DNA of 64,000 nt from Methylococcaceae bacterium (GCA_902810705.1 CADDYU010000003.1:1-64000), one strand, 5' to 3'; positions 16,412-26,152 are shown, counted from the first letter of the stretch. The notes: generated by a model not told the origin, from the sequence alone. Numbers and translations are program-made.

Positions 16412-17608
16412 ATGAACCCTAATTTGGACAAACTACAGTCATACCCGTTCGAGAAACTGGCGAAGCTGAAGCAGGGAATCTCGCCACCCGAAAATCTGTC
16501 GCCCATCGCCCTCTCCATCGGCGAGCCTAAGCATCCGACACCTCCCCTCATCGTCGAGGCGCTGATCGCTCATCTGCACAGGCTCGATAGTTATCCGCCC
16601 ACCAAGGGGATTCCGGAACTCCGCCGCGGCATCGCTTCCTGGCTGTCGCGGCGGTATGATCTGCCGGAAGGGGCGATCGATCCTGAACGGCAGGTTCTGC
16701 CCGTGAGCGGCACTCGCGAAGCCTTGTTTTCCTTCGCCCAGGCGGTCATCGATCCGCGCGAAAAGCCGCTGGTCCTGATGCCGAACCCGTTCTACCAGAT
16801 TTACGAAGGCGCGGCGCTCTTGGCCGGCGCCGGGCCCTATTTTCTGAACACTACCCGGGAAACCGGCTACTTGCCGGACTTCGAATCGGTGCCTGACGGC
16901 ATCTGGGCACGCTGCCGGCTGCTTTACATTTGTTCGCCCGGCAATCCCACCGGCGCGGTACTTCCGGCGGAAACTTACCGGACCTTGATCGAGCGATCTC
17001 AACGGTTCGGCTTCATCATCGCGTCGGACGAATGCTATTCCGAGCTTTACACGAACGAGGCGGTTCCGCCTCCCGGCCTGCTGCCCACAGCCCACGCCAT
17101 GGGCAATATCACCTTCGAGCGTTGCGCAGCGTTCCACAGCCTATCCAAGCGCTCCAACGCGCCGGGGCTACGCTCCGGTTTCGTCGCCGGCGACGCGGGC
17201 CTTCTGACCCGTTATCTCCAGTACCGCACCTACCACGGCTGTGCCCTCTCGCTGCCGGTGCAGCATGCCAGCCTCGCGGCTTGGCAGGATGAAGGCCATG
17301 TCGTCGACAATCGCGCGCAGTACCGGCGCAAGTTTGCCGCCGTACATGAAGTGCTGAACGGCGTCTTGGATGCGGCGGTTCCTCCGGCTGGCTTCTATCT
17401 TTGGTCAAGAACGCCCTGCGACGATCAAGCCTTCGCGCGGGAGCTCTATCTAAGGACCCACGTGACGGTGTTGCCGGGAAGTTACCTATCACGTGATGCC
17501 CACGGCCAAAATCCCGGCCGCGATCATGTCCGCATGGCTTTGGTGGCCCCGCTGGATGAGTGCGTGGAGGCGGCCCAGCGCATCCGAGAGTTCGTTTTAT
17601 CCCTTTAA
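16412..17608 (+). CDS. dapC: Succinyldiaminopimelate transaminase
   Basis: A 398-residue class I/II PLP aminotransferase of the DapC type, acting in the succinylase branch of lysine and diaminopimelate synthesis. Family marks are SIGEPKHPTP near the N-terminus, SPGNPTGAV, ASDECYSELY and the PLP-lysine motif SLSKRSNAPGLRSGF. The start is MNPNLDKLQ at 16412, where family similarity begins. It precedes dapD by 15 bases in the same direction, which strongly supports DapC over general aspartate aminotransferases. Confidence 0.92.
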   Translation: MNPNLDKLQSYPFEKLAKLKQGISPPENLSPIALSIGEPKHPTPPLIVEALIAHLHRLDSYPPTKGIPELRRGIASWLSRRYDLPEGAIDPERQVLPVSGTREALFSFAQAVIDPREKPLVLMPNPFYQIYEGAALLAGAGPYFLNTTRETGYLPDFESVPDGIWARCRLLYICSPGNPTGAVLPAETYRTLIERSQRFGFIIASDECYSELYTNEAVPPPGLLPTAHAMGNITFERCAAFHSLSKRSNAPGLRSGFVAGDAGLLTRYLQYRTYHGCALSLPVQHASLAAWQDEGHVVDNRAQYRRKFAAVHEVLNGVLDAAVPPAGFYLWSRTPCDDQAFARELYLRTHVTVLPGSYLSRDAHGQNPGRDHVRMALVAPLDECVEAAQRIREFVLSL

Positions 17609-17623
17609 CCCTGAAGCAAGCCC

Positions 17624-18439
17624 ATGTCCCTGGAAAACATCATCAACGACGCCTTCGAAGATCGTGCCCAAATCACTCCCGTCAATGTCAGCAGTGAAAT
17701 CCGCCTGGCCGTTCAGGAAGCCTTGGTCCTGCTGGACAGCGGCCGGGCGCGGGTCGCCGAGAAAAGAAACGGCCAATGGACAGTCAATCAATGGCTGAAG
17801 AAAGCCGTGCTGCTGTCCTTCCGCATCACCGACAACCATGTGATGGAAGGCGCGGAAACCAAGTATTTCGACAAGGTGGAGCCTAAATTCGGCAGCTTCT
17901 CGCCGGAGCAGTTCGCCGCCCAGGGCACCCGCGTGGTGCCGCCGGCGACGGTCCGCCGCGGCGCCTTTATCGCGCCCGGCGTGGTGCTGATGCCGTCCTT
18001 CGTCAACATCGGCGCCTACGTGGATTCCGGCACCATGGTCGATACCTGGGCCACGGTCGGTTCCTGCGCGCAAATCGGCAAGAACGTCCATTTGTCGGGC
18101 GGCGTGGGCATCGGCGGCGTGCTGGAGCCCTTGCAAGCGGCGCCGACCATCATCGAGGACAACTGCTTCATCGGGGCGCGCTCGGAGATCGTCGAGGGCG
18201 TGATCGTCGAGGAAGGTTCGGTCATCTCCATGGGCGTCTACATCGGCCAGAGCACCAAAATCTACAACCGCCTGACCGGCGAAATCACCTACGGACGCAT
18301 TCCGGCCGGCTCGGTGGTGGTGTCGGGGAGCCTTCCGGCGAAGGACGGCAGCCACAGCCTCTATTGCGCCGTCATCATCAAGCAGGTGGATGAAAAGACC
18401 CGCGGCAAGGTAGGCATCAACGAACTGCTGCGGGATTGA
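17624..18439 (+). CDS. dapD: Tetrahydrodipicolinate N-succinyltransferase
   Basis: A 271-residue DapD, which transfers succinyl from succinyl-CoA to tetrahydrodipicolinate. The central part is a left-handed beta-helix made of hexapeptide repeats (about 105-225), seen as [20 protein letters not shown]-type repeats, [17 protein letters not shown] and GVLEPLQA. Length and C-terminus fit the E. coli-type enzyme. It forms an operon with dapC; dapE is not in the window. Confidence 0.96.
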   Translation: MSLENIINDAFEDRAQITPVNVSSEIRLAVQEALVLLDSGRARVAEKRNGQWTVNQWLKKAVLLSFRITDNHVMEGAETKYFDKVEPKFGSFSPEQFAAQGTRVVPPATVRRGAFIAPGVVLMPSFVNIGAYVDSGTMVDTWATVGSCAQIGKNVHLSGGVGIGGVLEPLQAAPTIIEDNCFIGARSEIVEGVIVEEGSVISMGVYIGQSTKIYNRLTGEITYGRIPAGSVVVSGSLPAKDGSHSLYCAVIIKQVDEKTRGKVGINELLRD

Positions 18440-18497
18440 TGGCCGCCCGAGGCTGGTCTACCTTCCCGATTATATTCAATAAAAACGAGGCAAAATC

Positions 18498-18899
18498 ATG
18501 AAGAAGAGTTTGTTTTTGGGTCTCGCGCTGCTGGCTTCCGGCAACGCTTTCGGGGTTACCGATCACTATCTTTTGCGTGACGGCAACCACGTTCACCATT
18601 TGAAGATCACCCAGATCGGTGATGAGATCACGGTCAGCACTGACGTGAACTTCGAGCCCAACCCTACCGAGGTGGGCCGCGCACCTTGCTCCGCCGAAGT
18701 CTCCGGCGAGGCCAAGCGGGTCGCCGAGAACGAGCTGGTCCTGAGGAAACAGATCGAGGGCGAAGCGCGTTACTGTACTCTGAAAATCCACCTGAGCCCG
18801 GCTGGCGCCAAGATCGAACAGTCGGAGGATTGCCAATATTATGCCGCTGGCCTCTGCCACTTCGAAAGCGACGGCAAGGAATTGGTGAAGATCAAATAA
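18498..18899 (+). CDS. Small exported protein of unknown function
   Basis: I do not recognise this 133-residue protein. It begins with a good signal peptide (MKKSLFLGLALLASGNAFG, cleavage likely near residue 19). The mature part is polar, looks beta-rich, and has four cysteines (in APCSAEV, RYCTLKI, EDCQYY and GLCHFE) that could form two disulfides in the periplasm. A weak AGGC lies before the start. It follows dapD by 58 bases, but no functional link is visible. Confidence 0.72.
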   Translation: MKKSLFLGLALLASGNAFGVTDHYLLRDGNHVHHLKITQIGDEITVSTDVNFEPNPTEVGRAPCSAEVSGEAKRVAENELVLRKQIEGEARYCTLKIHLSPAGAKIEQSEDCQYYAAGLCHFESDGKELVKIK

Positions 18900-18925
18900 C
18901 GCCCGCCGTAGCCTCCATTGAGTCC

Positions 18926-18953
18926 AGCCCTGCCTCCGCCGCGGGGCTTTATT
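18926..18953 (+). terminator. Weak candidate terminator
   Basis: AGCCC and GGGCT form a short stem with a GC-rich loop followed by TTATT. It lies 27 bases after the exported-protein gene and before the convergent MFS gene. Confidence 0.35.
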
Positions 18954-18996
18954 AGGGATCGGAAAATTCGCGCTGACCGCTCGATCAAAGCGCTTG

Positions 18997-20274
18997 CTAC
19001 AACTTAGCGGCGCAGCGCTCCCCTGTCCGAACGTCCACCCGAAGCAGCAACGCGGCGCCCGCGCCGAACAGCACCAGAAGCGAAAGCATGGACAACCGGG
19101 GCTCGCCACTCAAGCGGCTCACCGCTCCCACCAAAACTGGGCCGAGCACCGCAGCGAACTTGCTCAGGAGATTCATGAAACCGAAGAACTCGCCCGCCTT
19201 GTCCCTGGGTATGAGGCGGGCAAAAAGCGCGCGGCTGAGGGCCTGTACGCCGCCCTGGACCAGGCCCACGACGGCGGCAATGCCGTAAAACTCCCAAGGC
19301 TGGGTCATCCGCGCGCCCCATACCACCACGCCGGCGTAAACGGCCAATCCCGCCAGAATCGCCGGCTTGGCTCCGAAGCGTTCGCCGAGCCGCCCGTAGA
19401 TCAGCGTGGCCGGTACACCCACGGCCTGGGTGATGAGCAGGGCGATCATCAGCCCGCCGGCGTCGAAGCCAATCGCAAGAGCATAGTCGACCGCCATGTG
19501 CACGATGGTATCGACCCCATCGATATACAGCCAATAAGCCACCAAAAACAGCACGACCATTTTTAGCTGCCGTAGATGACGAAAGGTTTCCCCGAGTTGC
19601 CGGAACCCCGCGACTATGGCGGCGCGTCCGGAGGCACGGCGGGTAGGCGGTTCGCGGACCACGAACAGCAGCGGCAGGGTGAACAGCAGCCACCATCCCG
19701 CGACCAGGAGAAACGCCACCCGTACTGCGGCTGTTGCGTCGGTTAGGCCGAACCAGCCGGGCTTTTGGGTCATGAGCACATTGACCGCGAACAGCAGTCC
19801 GCCCCCGAGATAGCCCATCCCCACGGCAAAGGCCGATACCCGCTCGAAGCGCGAGGGGTAGGTCACCGAAGGGAGTAAAGCATCGTAAAACACCATGCCG
19901 GTAGAAAATCCCACCAGCCCCAGCCCATAAAATCCCAAAGCCAGGCCATAAGCGCCGGGTTCGATCCAATAAAGCCCGGCCGACATGGCGATGCCAAGCA
20001 AGGCGAACAAGGATAATAGTGGCTTTTTCAAACCGCCGACGTCGGAGAGCGATCCCAGCACTGGTGCCAGCACCAAGGCGAGCAGTGCCGCCGTTGAGTT
20101 CGTCACCCCCAGCCAAAAAGTGCTCTCCGGAGCGGAAATTCCGGCCGCCCAGTATTGCTTGAGAAACACCGGAAAAAATGCGGCCATGATGGTAGTGGCG
20201 TAAGCCGAATTGCCCACGTCATAAAGCGCCCAAGCAAGCTCTTGAAAGTGAAGCTTGTTTTCAACGGCTGGCAT
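18997..20274 (-). CDS. MFS transporter, UMF1/Atg22-like family
   Basis: A 425-residue membrane protein with about 12 hydrophobic segments. The start LAWALYDVGNSAYATTI is the hallmark of the UMF1 (vacuole-effluxer Atg22-like) MFS family, and the LGSLSDVGG loop after helix 2 and the GGVQALSRALFARLIP segment fit too. Substrates of bacterial members are mostly unknown; amino acid or sugar efflux is a family-level guess. It is a single gene on the minus strand, and no neighbouring gene hints at the substrate. Confidence 0.88.
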   Translation of the reverse strand: MPAVENKLHFQELAWALYDVGNSAYATTIMAAFFPVFLKQYWAAGISAPESTFWLGVTNSTAALLALVLAPVLGSLSDVGGLKKPLLSLFALLGIAMSAGLYWIEPGAYGLALGFYGLGLVGFSTGMVFYDALLPSVTYPSRFERVSAFAVGMGYLGGGLLFAVNVLMTQKPGWFGLTDATAAVRVAFLLVAGWWLLFTLPLLFVVREPPTRRASGRAAIVAGFRQLGETFRHLRQLKMVVLFLVAYWLYIDGVDTIVHMAVDYALAIGFDAGGLMIALLITQAVGVPATLIYGRLGERFGAKPAILAGLAVYAGVVVWGARMTQPWEFYGIAAVVGLVQGGVQALSRALFARLIPRDKAGEFFGFMNLLSKFAAVLGPVLVGAVSRLSGEPRLSMLSLLVLFGAGAALLLRVDVRTGERCAAKL

Positions 20275-20490
20275 TAGTAAAGAAACCTTGAGGGTGAAAA
20301 ATAAATCTCAATCATGTTCCACCAATCCGGACCGAGCCGATAATTGGCCACCCATGTGGCATCTCGCTCGAGCATCGGTGCGGAATCTTAAGCTCATCAA
20401 TTGGCTCTGCTTTTCGATTCTTGACAGGGCCGTCCGCCAAAAGGAGGATTTTACCGCCAGATGGTGCAAGATAAGCTGAAAAGCCGGCCT

Positions 20491-20506
20491 GCTTTCACGT
20501 GAACGA
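20491..20506. promoter_or_regulatory. Degenerate parS-like palindrome
   Basis: GCTTTCACGTGAACGA shares 12 of 16 bases with the parS consensus TGTTTCACGTGAAACA, including the whole TTTCACGTGAA core. It lies directly before the TPR gene and 13 kb from parB. Four mismatches make ParB binding uncertain. Confidence 0.25.
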
Positions 20507-20515
20507 GGAGAATCG

Positions 20516-21157
20516 ATGCCGCGCCTACCCACAAAGTTAAGTTGTCTAATTTTTATACTTCTAATCGGGCCGGCATCGTTTGAAATACGAGCCGCCTCAT
20601 ACCCTCAAACCGAGGAAGAATTTGCCCGCCTCCCGCCGTATTGCCGTGTGAAGCTGAAAGGGACTCCCGCGGAGCAGAAGCTTTGGGAATCCCGGCTAGG
20701 TGGAACATGCTTCCTGCACATACATCATTACTGTGCAGCATTGAACGACGTCAATATAGCCATGATGGCGAAAACCAAAAAGGAGAGAGATGCATCCCTG
20801 GAATACTCCATGGCCGGCGGCTTTGATTATATGTGGAACCAGGCCGGTGCAGCCTGTGCAATGATGCCGGAAATTCTTCTTAACAAGGGCAAAGCGCTTT
20901 TAATGCTCAACAAGGGGCCCGAGGCGGCGCAATCCTTTCAGAAAGCCATAGAGCTTAATCGGCGATACATTCCTGCCTACATGGCCTTGGCGGACCTATA
21001 TAAGCGAGCCGGGCAGACCGATGCCGCACGGAAACTCTTAAATTATGCCTTGACGGTAGATCCGAAAAGCAAGCCCGTCCAAAACCGGTTAGCGGAACTC
21101 GGCACTTCAGGCAAGCCCCGAGGGGCGGACAGTCCCAGCGAGCCCGGAGCGAAATGA
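20516..21157 (+). CDS. Exported TPR-repeat protein
   Basis: A 213-residue protein with a probable signal peptide (about 1-26, ending IRAAS), a Cys-bearing N-terminal region (PPYCRV, GGTCFL, HHYCAAL) and two to three TPR units from about 118 to 195 (LNKGKALLMLNKGPEAAQSF; YMALADLYKRAGQTDAARKL). The ATG has GAGGAG five bases upstream. It precedes the O-antigen-ligase-like gene in the same direction, 202 bases away. TPR proteins of this kind accompany exosortase/exopolysaccharide genes, so a role in polysaccharide export or assembly is possible. Base composition is lower in GC than the neighbours. Confidence 0.72.
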   Translation: MPRLPTKLSCLIFILLIGPASFEIRAASYPQTEEEFARLPPYCRVKLKGTPAEQKLWESRLGGTCFLHIHHYCAALNDVNIAMMAKTKKERDASLEYSMAGGFDYMWNQAGAACAMMPEILLNKGKALLMLNKGPEAAQSFQKAIELNRRYIPAYMALADLYKRAGQTDAARKLLNYALTVDPKSKPVQNRLAELGTSGKPRGADSPSEPGAK

Positions 21158-21359
21158 CTCCGCCGATCCATAATCCTCGTCACGGCGAGGATTGTGTCTT
21201 GCACTCGAAAGATTCACGCTCGTTGCTCGGGAGCGCCGTAACAGCGGTGCTTTGTATTCTAATTTCCCCCTTTCAAGTCCCTAAAGAAACTCTCTGTCGA
21301 TTGCCCCTGACCAGAGCGGTATTATTTCACCCGGTACTTTTAACTTTCCTGCCAAAAGC

Positions 21360-22709
21360 ATGCGCGACGCCATCATTACATTAATCGTTTTAGGAACCGT
21401 CCCCTGGACGATTAGGCAGCCATACATTGGGATCATGGCATGGTCGTGGCTAGGATACATGAATCCTCATCGCCTTTGTTGGAGTTTCGCGGTAAACATG
21501 CCTTTCGCCCAGATAGTGGCAATCTCGCTTTTAATCGGACTGCTATTCTCGAAGGAGGAAAAGAAGCTTCCCATTACCAGGGAGGTTATGATTCTATTCG
21601 CTTTCAACGTCTGGATGCTGATAACCACCTTTTTTGCGTATTATCAAAGTCTTGCCTGGATTGAATGGGACAAGGTATGGAAAATCCAGTTGATGACCTT
21701 TCTTACTCTATTGGTCATTCGAGATATAAGACGCCTTCATTATTTGGTTTGGATTATCTGCCTATCGCTAGGCTACTATGGTATTAAGGGAGGAATTTTT
21801 ACATTACTGACAGGAGGCAACTATAAGATCTGGGGACCTGCGGGTAGCTTTATTGGCGGAAACAATGAGATCGGCCTGGCCCTGATTATGACTATGCCGC
21901 TGATGCGCTATCTGCAAATCACCGCTCGGCAAAAATGGCTCAAAATAGGGCTTTTGGGAGGAATCATCCTAACCAGCTTATCGGTGGTTGGGACTCATTC
22001 TAGAGGCGCGCTCCTCGGGCTCATGGTAGTAACTTTCCTACTCATTGTAAAAGGGAAAAACCGATTTCTATTCGGCGCCTTGGCTATTGGAGCAGGAATA
22101 CTTATTTACCAGTTTATGCCGGAATCTTGGCATCAACGCATGGGAACCATCAAAACTTACGAAAACGATGGCTCGGCCATGGGCCGTATCAATGCTTGGC
22201 GATTTGCCTTCAATCTGGCCACGAAGCGATTGTTCGGAGGCGGTTTCGAAGCATTTCACGATGAATTGTTTAATCTTTACGCACCGATTCCAGACGATGT
22301 TCATGACGCCCATAGCATCTACTTCGAGATTCTAGGTGAGCAGGGTTTCATAGGTCTTGCGATATTCCTGCTTCTAATGTTTTTCACCTGGCGCAGTTCG
22401 AATTTCTGCATCAAGGTAGGCTCGCGATATCCCGATCTCCAGCGCTTAGTGACCTTAATGCGGATGACACAAACGAGTATCGCCGGCTATGCCGTCTCCG
22501 GAGCTTTCCTGGGCCTCGCCTATTTCGATCTTTATTATCATCTCATCGCCATCGTAATTATCGCCAAATACATCGTCCACACCCGCCACGTTGCGGAAAC
22601 CCAGCAGTCAGTTGCTCGCACAGCGGAAGGCTGCCTTGTCCTGGCTGCCGCGGACGAAGCCCAAGGGTTTGTCCGAAGGTCTCTAGACCCTCGCCGGAAA
22701 TCGGCTTGA
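21360..22709 (+). CDS. O-antigen-ligase/Wzy-like membrane protein, exosortase-A-associated type
   Basis: A 449-residue polytopic protein with about 10-12 membrane segments and a large periplasmic loop (about residues 245-320). It fits the putative O-glycosylation ligase associated with exosortase A: starting MRDAIITLIVLGTVPW, with SWLGYMNPHR, GGNNEIGLAL and THSRGALLG in the Wzy_C-like region, and HDAHSIYFEILGEQG in the loop. Such ligases or polymerases move lipid-linked sugars to protein or glycan acceptors. No Shine-Dalgarno sequence is evident. GC content is clearly below the surroundings and no other EPS gene is present, which suggests transfer or a detached piece of an EPS locus. Confidence 0.84.
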   Translation: MRDAIITLIVLGTVPWTIRQPYIGIMAWSWLGYMNPHRLCWSFAVNMPFAQIVAISLLIGLLFSKEEKKLPITREVMILFAFNVWMLITTFFAYYQSLAWIEWDKVWKIQLMTFLTLLVIRDIRRLHYLVWIICLSLGYYGIKGGIFTLLTGGNYKIWGPAGSFIGGNNEIGLALIMTMPLMRYLQITARQKWLKIGLLGGIILTSLSVVGTHSRGALLGLMVVTFLLIVKGKNRFLFGALAIGAGILIYQFMPESWHQRMGTIKTYENDGSAMGRINAWRFAFNLATKRLFGGGFEAFHDELFNLYAPIPDDVHDAHSIYFEILGEQGFIGLAIFLLLMFFTWRSSNFCIKVGSRYPDLQRLVTLMRMTQTSIAGYAVSGAFLGLAYFDLYYHLIAIVIIAKYIVHTRHVAETQQSVARTAEGCLVLAAADEAQGFVRRSLDPRRKSA

Positions 22710-22769
22710 GGCTCTCGTCCCGCCCGATATCAGACCAAGCAAGCGCCTAAAAAGGCAGGATAGATTCGG

Positions 22770-24602
22770 CTATTCCACAGTGACCGATTTTGCGAGATTC
22801 CGTGGCTGATCCACGTCCGTGCCTTTGATGAGGGCGACATGGTAGGCCAGAATTTGCAAGGGCACGGTGTAGACGATGGGAGCCACGATTTCATCAGTCT
22901 CGGCGACCCGCAGAAGATTGACCCCCGGTACATTTTCCATGGGAGCCTCGACATCGGCGAAGACGTAGAGTTCGCCGCCGCGGGCCTGAACCTCTTGCAG
23001 ATTGGATTTGAGCTTTTCCAGGAGCTCGTTGTTGGGAGCGACGGCGATTACGGGCATTTGCTCGTCGATCAGGGCGAGAGGGCCATGCTTCAGCTCGCCG
23101 GAGGGATAAGCTTCGGCATGGATATAGGAGATTTCCTTGAGCTTCAAGGCGCCTTCCATCGCTACCGGATACTGAACTCCACGGCCAAGATAAAGGGCAT
23201 GCTGCTTGTCCCCGAATAGCTCGGCCCACTTCTGAATATCGTCCTCCAACTTCAAGACTTGACGGATTTGGGCTGGTAGGGATTCGAGCTGTTTGATGAT
23301 CTTGGCCTCCTGCTCCGGCAGAAGACCGTTCCGCCTGCCCAGCGCCACGACCAACAGCAGCAAGGCGGCCAATTGGGTGGTGAAAGCTTTGGTCGAGGCG
23401 ACCCCGACCTCGGGTCCGGCTCGGGTCAGGAGGGTGGACTCGGATTCCCGCACGATAGAGCTCTCGGGAACGTTGCAGATGGCCATGGTATAGGCGTAAC
23501 CGAGCTGCTTGGCTTCCTTTAGCGCGGCCAGGGTATCGGCAGTTTCACCCGACTGGGAAATGCTGACGAACAAGGTTCCTTCTGGTACGACATGCTTCCG
23601 GTAGCGGAACTCGCTGGCGACTTCGACAGCACACGGGAGGCCGGCGATGGCCTCCATCCAGTAACGCGCGACAAGGCCAGCGTGAAAGCTGGTGCCGCAG
23701 GCGACGATCTGCACTGATTCGATGTGGTCGAAGGCCTTTTCAGCCAGCGGGCCGAACGTTCCATCCAGTAGCTTTCCAGCTCGGATGCGGCCGTCCAGGG
23801 TTTTTTCGATGGCGACTGGCTGCTCGTGGATCTCCTTCTGCATGTAGTGGCGGTATTCCCCGCGCTCCACGGCGTCAGCGGCGAGCTTGGTTTCGTGGAC
23901 CGGCCGCTGGACGAGCTCGCCTTTGTGGTCGTAGACGTTGACCGTGTCCGTGGTCAGATCGGCGATGTCGCCATCCTCGAGAAAGATGAAGCGTTGGGTT
24001 TCGCCGACCAGGGCGAATACGTCCGAGGCGATGAAGTTCTCGCTTTCGCCTAAGCCGACGACCAGGGGACTGCCGAACCGCGCCGCGATCAGCCGCTTGG
24101 GATCGGCGGTCGAGAGCACTCCTATGGCATAGGCTCCCCTTAGAATGCTGCAAGTTTCACGCACAGCCTCGAGGAGCGGCAAGCCAGCGGCGCGGAGTTC
24201 ATGGATTTGGTGAACGATGGTTTCGGTATCGGTATCCGACTGAAAGTCATAGCCTTTGAATTCGAGTTTCCGGCGCAACTCATCATGATTTTCGATGATG
24301 CCGTTATGGACGACCGCGATCGTCTCCCGACAGATATGCGGGTGAGCGTTACGCTCGGAGGGTGCGCCATGAGTTGCCCAGCGGGTATGGGCGATGCCGA
24401 TTTTGCCTTCCACCAGGGAGGTTTCGAGAGCGGCCTCGAGTTCTTTTATCTTGCCCTTCTTGCGGACTCGGTGAATTTGCTCGGCTTCGTCCAGCACCGC
24501 GATTCCGGCCGAGTCGTAGCCACGGTATTCGAGCCGACGAAGGCCTTCCAAAAGAACGGGGGTTACTACCCGGTGCGCCACGGCGCCTACGATGCCACAC
24601 AT
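22770..24602 (-). CDS. glmS: Glutamine--fructose-6-phosphate aminotransferase
   Basis: A 610-residue GlmS, which makes glucosamine 6-phosphate for cell wall and LPS. The N-terminal glutaminase has the catalytic Cys2 in MCGIVGAV, with THGAPSERNAHPH; two SIS isomerase domains follow (CGTSFHAG and STKAFTTQLAALLLL), and the C-terminal end is the conserved PRNLAKSVTVE. It follows glmU by six bases, a common gammaproteobacterial arrangement downstream of the ATP synthase operon. No glmS ribozyme is expected or seen. Confidence 0.98.
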   Translation of the reverse strand: MCGIVGAVAHRVVTPVLLEGLRRLEYRGYDSAGIAVLDEAEQIHRVRKKGKIKELEAALETSLVEGKIGIAHTRWATHGAPSERNAHPHICRETIAVVHNGIIENHDELRRKLEFKGYDFQSDTDTETIVHQIHELRAAGLPLLEAVRETCSILRGAYAIGVLSTADPKRLIAARFGSPLVVGLGESENFIASDVFALVGETQRFIFLEDGDIADLTTDTVNVYDHKGELVQRPVHETKLAADAVERGEYRHYMQKEIHEQPVAIEKTLDGRIRAGKLLDGTFGPLAEKAFDHIESVQIVACGTSFHAGLVARYWMEAIAGLPCAVEVASEFRYRKHVVPEGTLFVSISQSGETADTLAALKEAKQLGYAYTMAICNVPESSIVRESESTLLTRAGPEVGVASTKAFTTQLAALLLLVVALGRRNGLLPEQEAKIIKQLESLPAQIRQVLKLEDDIQKWAELFGDKQHALYLGRGVQYPVAMEGALKLKEISYIHAEAYPSGELKHGPLALIDEQMPVIAVAPNNELLEKLKSNLQEVQARGGELYVFADVEAPMENVPGVNLLRVAETDEIVAPIVYTVPLQILAYHVALIKGTDVDQPRNLAKSVTVE

Positions 24603-24608
24603 GGTCTC

Positions 24609-25979
24609 TTAACTCCTTTTCTTGAGAGGGCGTTGCCAATCTTCGACGGTGATTTGTTTGGCCCGACTGAGGGTCAGGGCATTTTCGGGCGCGTCCCTGA
24701 TAATGGTGGAGCCCGCACCGATCGTGGCATTCCTTTTTACCCGCACCGGTGCCACCAGTTGGGTATCCGAGCCGATGAATGCGCCGTCCTCGATGATCGT
24801 CTGATGTTTATTGGCGCCGTCGTAGTTGCAGGTGATCGTACCCGCGCCGATATTCACGTCCGAGCCCACGATCGAATCGCCAATATAGCTGAGATGATTG
24901 GCCTTGGAGCGACTGGCGATGGAGGATTTCTTGATCTCGACGAAGTTGCCGATATGAACCTCCTCGGCCAGCTGGGTTTCTGGGCGGATACGGGCGAACG
25001 GTCCGATTCGGCTGCCCCGGCCGATCCTGGCGTTCTCGATGACGCAGTTGGCGAAGATTTCCACCTCATCGCCGAGCTCGGAATCTCGGATGACCGTATT
25101 GGGGCCGATCCGCACTCGATCTCCAAGGCTGATATGTCCTTCGAGAAGGACATTGACGTCGATTTCCACATCCTGGCCGATGGACCTGATTTCGCCGCGC
25201 AGATCGAAACGGGCCGGATCGCGGAGGGTGACGCCTTCCGCCATGAGCCTTTCAGCCTGGGCTTTCTGAAAGGTGCGTTCTAATCTTGCCAGCTGCTGGC
25301 GGTCGTTCACGCCCAACACTTCGTCGACATCGGCGGGCTGAGTGGTTTGCACCATTACCCCATCGCCTACCGCCAAGCCGATGATATCGGTCAGATAGTA
25401 TTCCCTCTGAGCATTGTGGTTTTCCAGCCGGCTCAGCCAATTTTTGAGACGACAGCCCTGGACTGCGAGGATGCCGGTGTTCACCTCGGTGACGGCCCGC
25501 TCTAGCTCGGTCGCATCCTTCTCCTCGACGATGCGCAGCACCCGACCGGCTTCATCGCGAACGATTCGGCCGTAGCCCTGGGGATCAGCGAGAGTCGCCG
25601 TCAAAAGACCAAGATCGCCACCCTCTGTGCAACGCAACAGCCTTTCAACAGTCCCTTTTCGCAGCAGTGGAACATCACCGTAGAGGATAAGTACGATGGC
25701 GTCGTCGCCCATATCGTCCGCCACTTGCATGACGGCATGGCCGGTACCGAGCTGCGGCTTTTGCTCCTTCCAGGAGGCATTTAAATGGGAAAGTGATGCC
25801 AAGACTGTCTCGCCTCCATATCCATAAACGATGGATATCTTGGCGGCGTCCAGCGAGGCGGCCAGTGCATGGACATGCTCCAGCAAGGGTTTTCCGGCGA
25901 TTTTATGGAGAATTTTGGGAAAGGCGGAACGCATGCGGGTACCCTGACCCGCAGCCAAAATGATGATCTCCAGCTGCAT
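24609..25979 (-). CDS. glmU: Bifunctional GlmU (uridylyltransferase/acetyltransferase)
   Basis: A 456-residue bifunctional enzyme making UDP-GlcNAc from glucosamine 1-phosphate. The N-terminal pyrophosphorylase has ILAAGQGTRMRSAFPK at residues 7-22 with the nucleotide-binding GxGTRM; a left-handed beta-helix acetyltransferase occupies about 250-440, with NHLSYIGDS and CNYDGANKH. It lies just before glmS and behind the atpC terminator, so the pair is likely transcribed from its own promoter. Confidence 0.97.
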   Translation of the reverse strand: MQLEIIILAAGQGTRMRSAFPKILHKIAGKPLLEHVHALAASLDAAKISIVYGYGGETVLASLSHLNASWKEQKPQLGTGHAVMQVADDMGDDAIVLILYGDVPLLRKGTVERLLRCTEGGDLGLLTATLADPQGYGRIVRDEAGRVLRIVEEKDATELERAVTEVNTGILAVQGCRLKNWLSRLENHNAQREYYLTDIIGLAVGDGVMVQTTQPADVDEVLGVNDRQQLARLERTFQKAQAERLMAEGVTLRDPARFDLRGEIRSIGQDVEIDVNVLLEGHISLGDRVRIGPNTVIRDSELGDEVEIFANCVIENARIGRGSRIGPFARIRPETQLAEEVHIGNFVEIKKSSIASRSKANHLSYIGDSIVGSDVNIGAGTITCNYDGANKHQTIIEDGAFIGSDTQLVAPVRVKRNATIGAGSTIIRDAPENALTLSRAKQITVEDWQRPLKKRS

Positions 25980-26076
25980 CTTTCATCCTGTGAAAATAAA
26001 GAACGGAACCGCAGGTAGTCTCGTGAACTTTCACGGGGCACCGCGCGATGCATCCATTGTAAAACTTTCCGGACAA

Positions 26077-26125
26077 TAAAAAACCCAGCGGCAAGAGGAA
26101 ACGCTATTTCCTCTTGCCGCTGGGT
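26077..26125 (-). terminator. Strong intrinsic terminator of the atp operon
   Basis: A perfect 19-bp stem (26083-26101 with 26107-26125, five-base loop) is followed on the minus strand by TTTTTTATT. It lies 28 bases after the atpC stop and separates the ATP synthase operon from glmU-glmS. Confidence 0.96.
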
Positions 26126-26152
26126 CCCTTTAGCCGCTGTACGTGATCGGAT

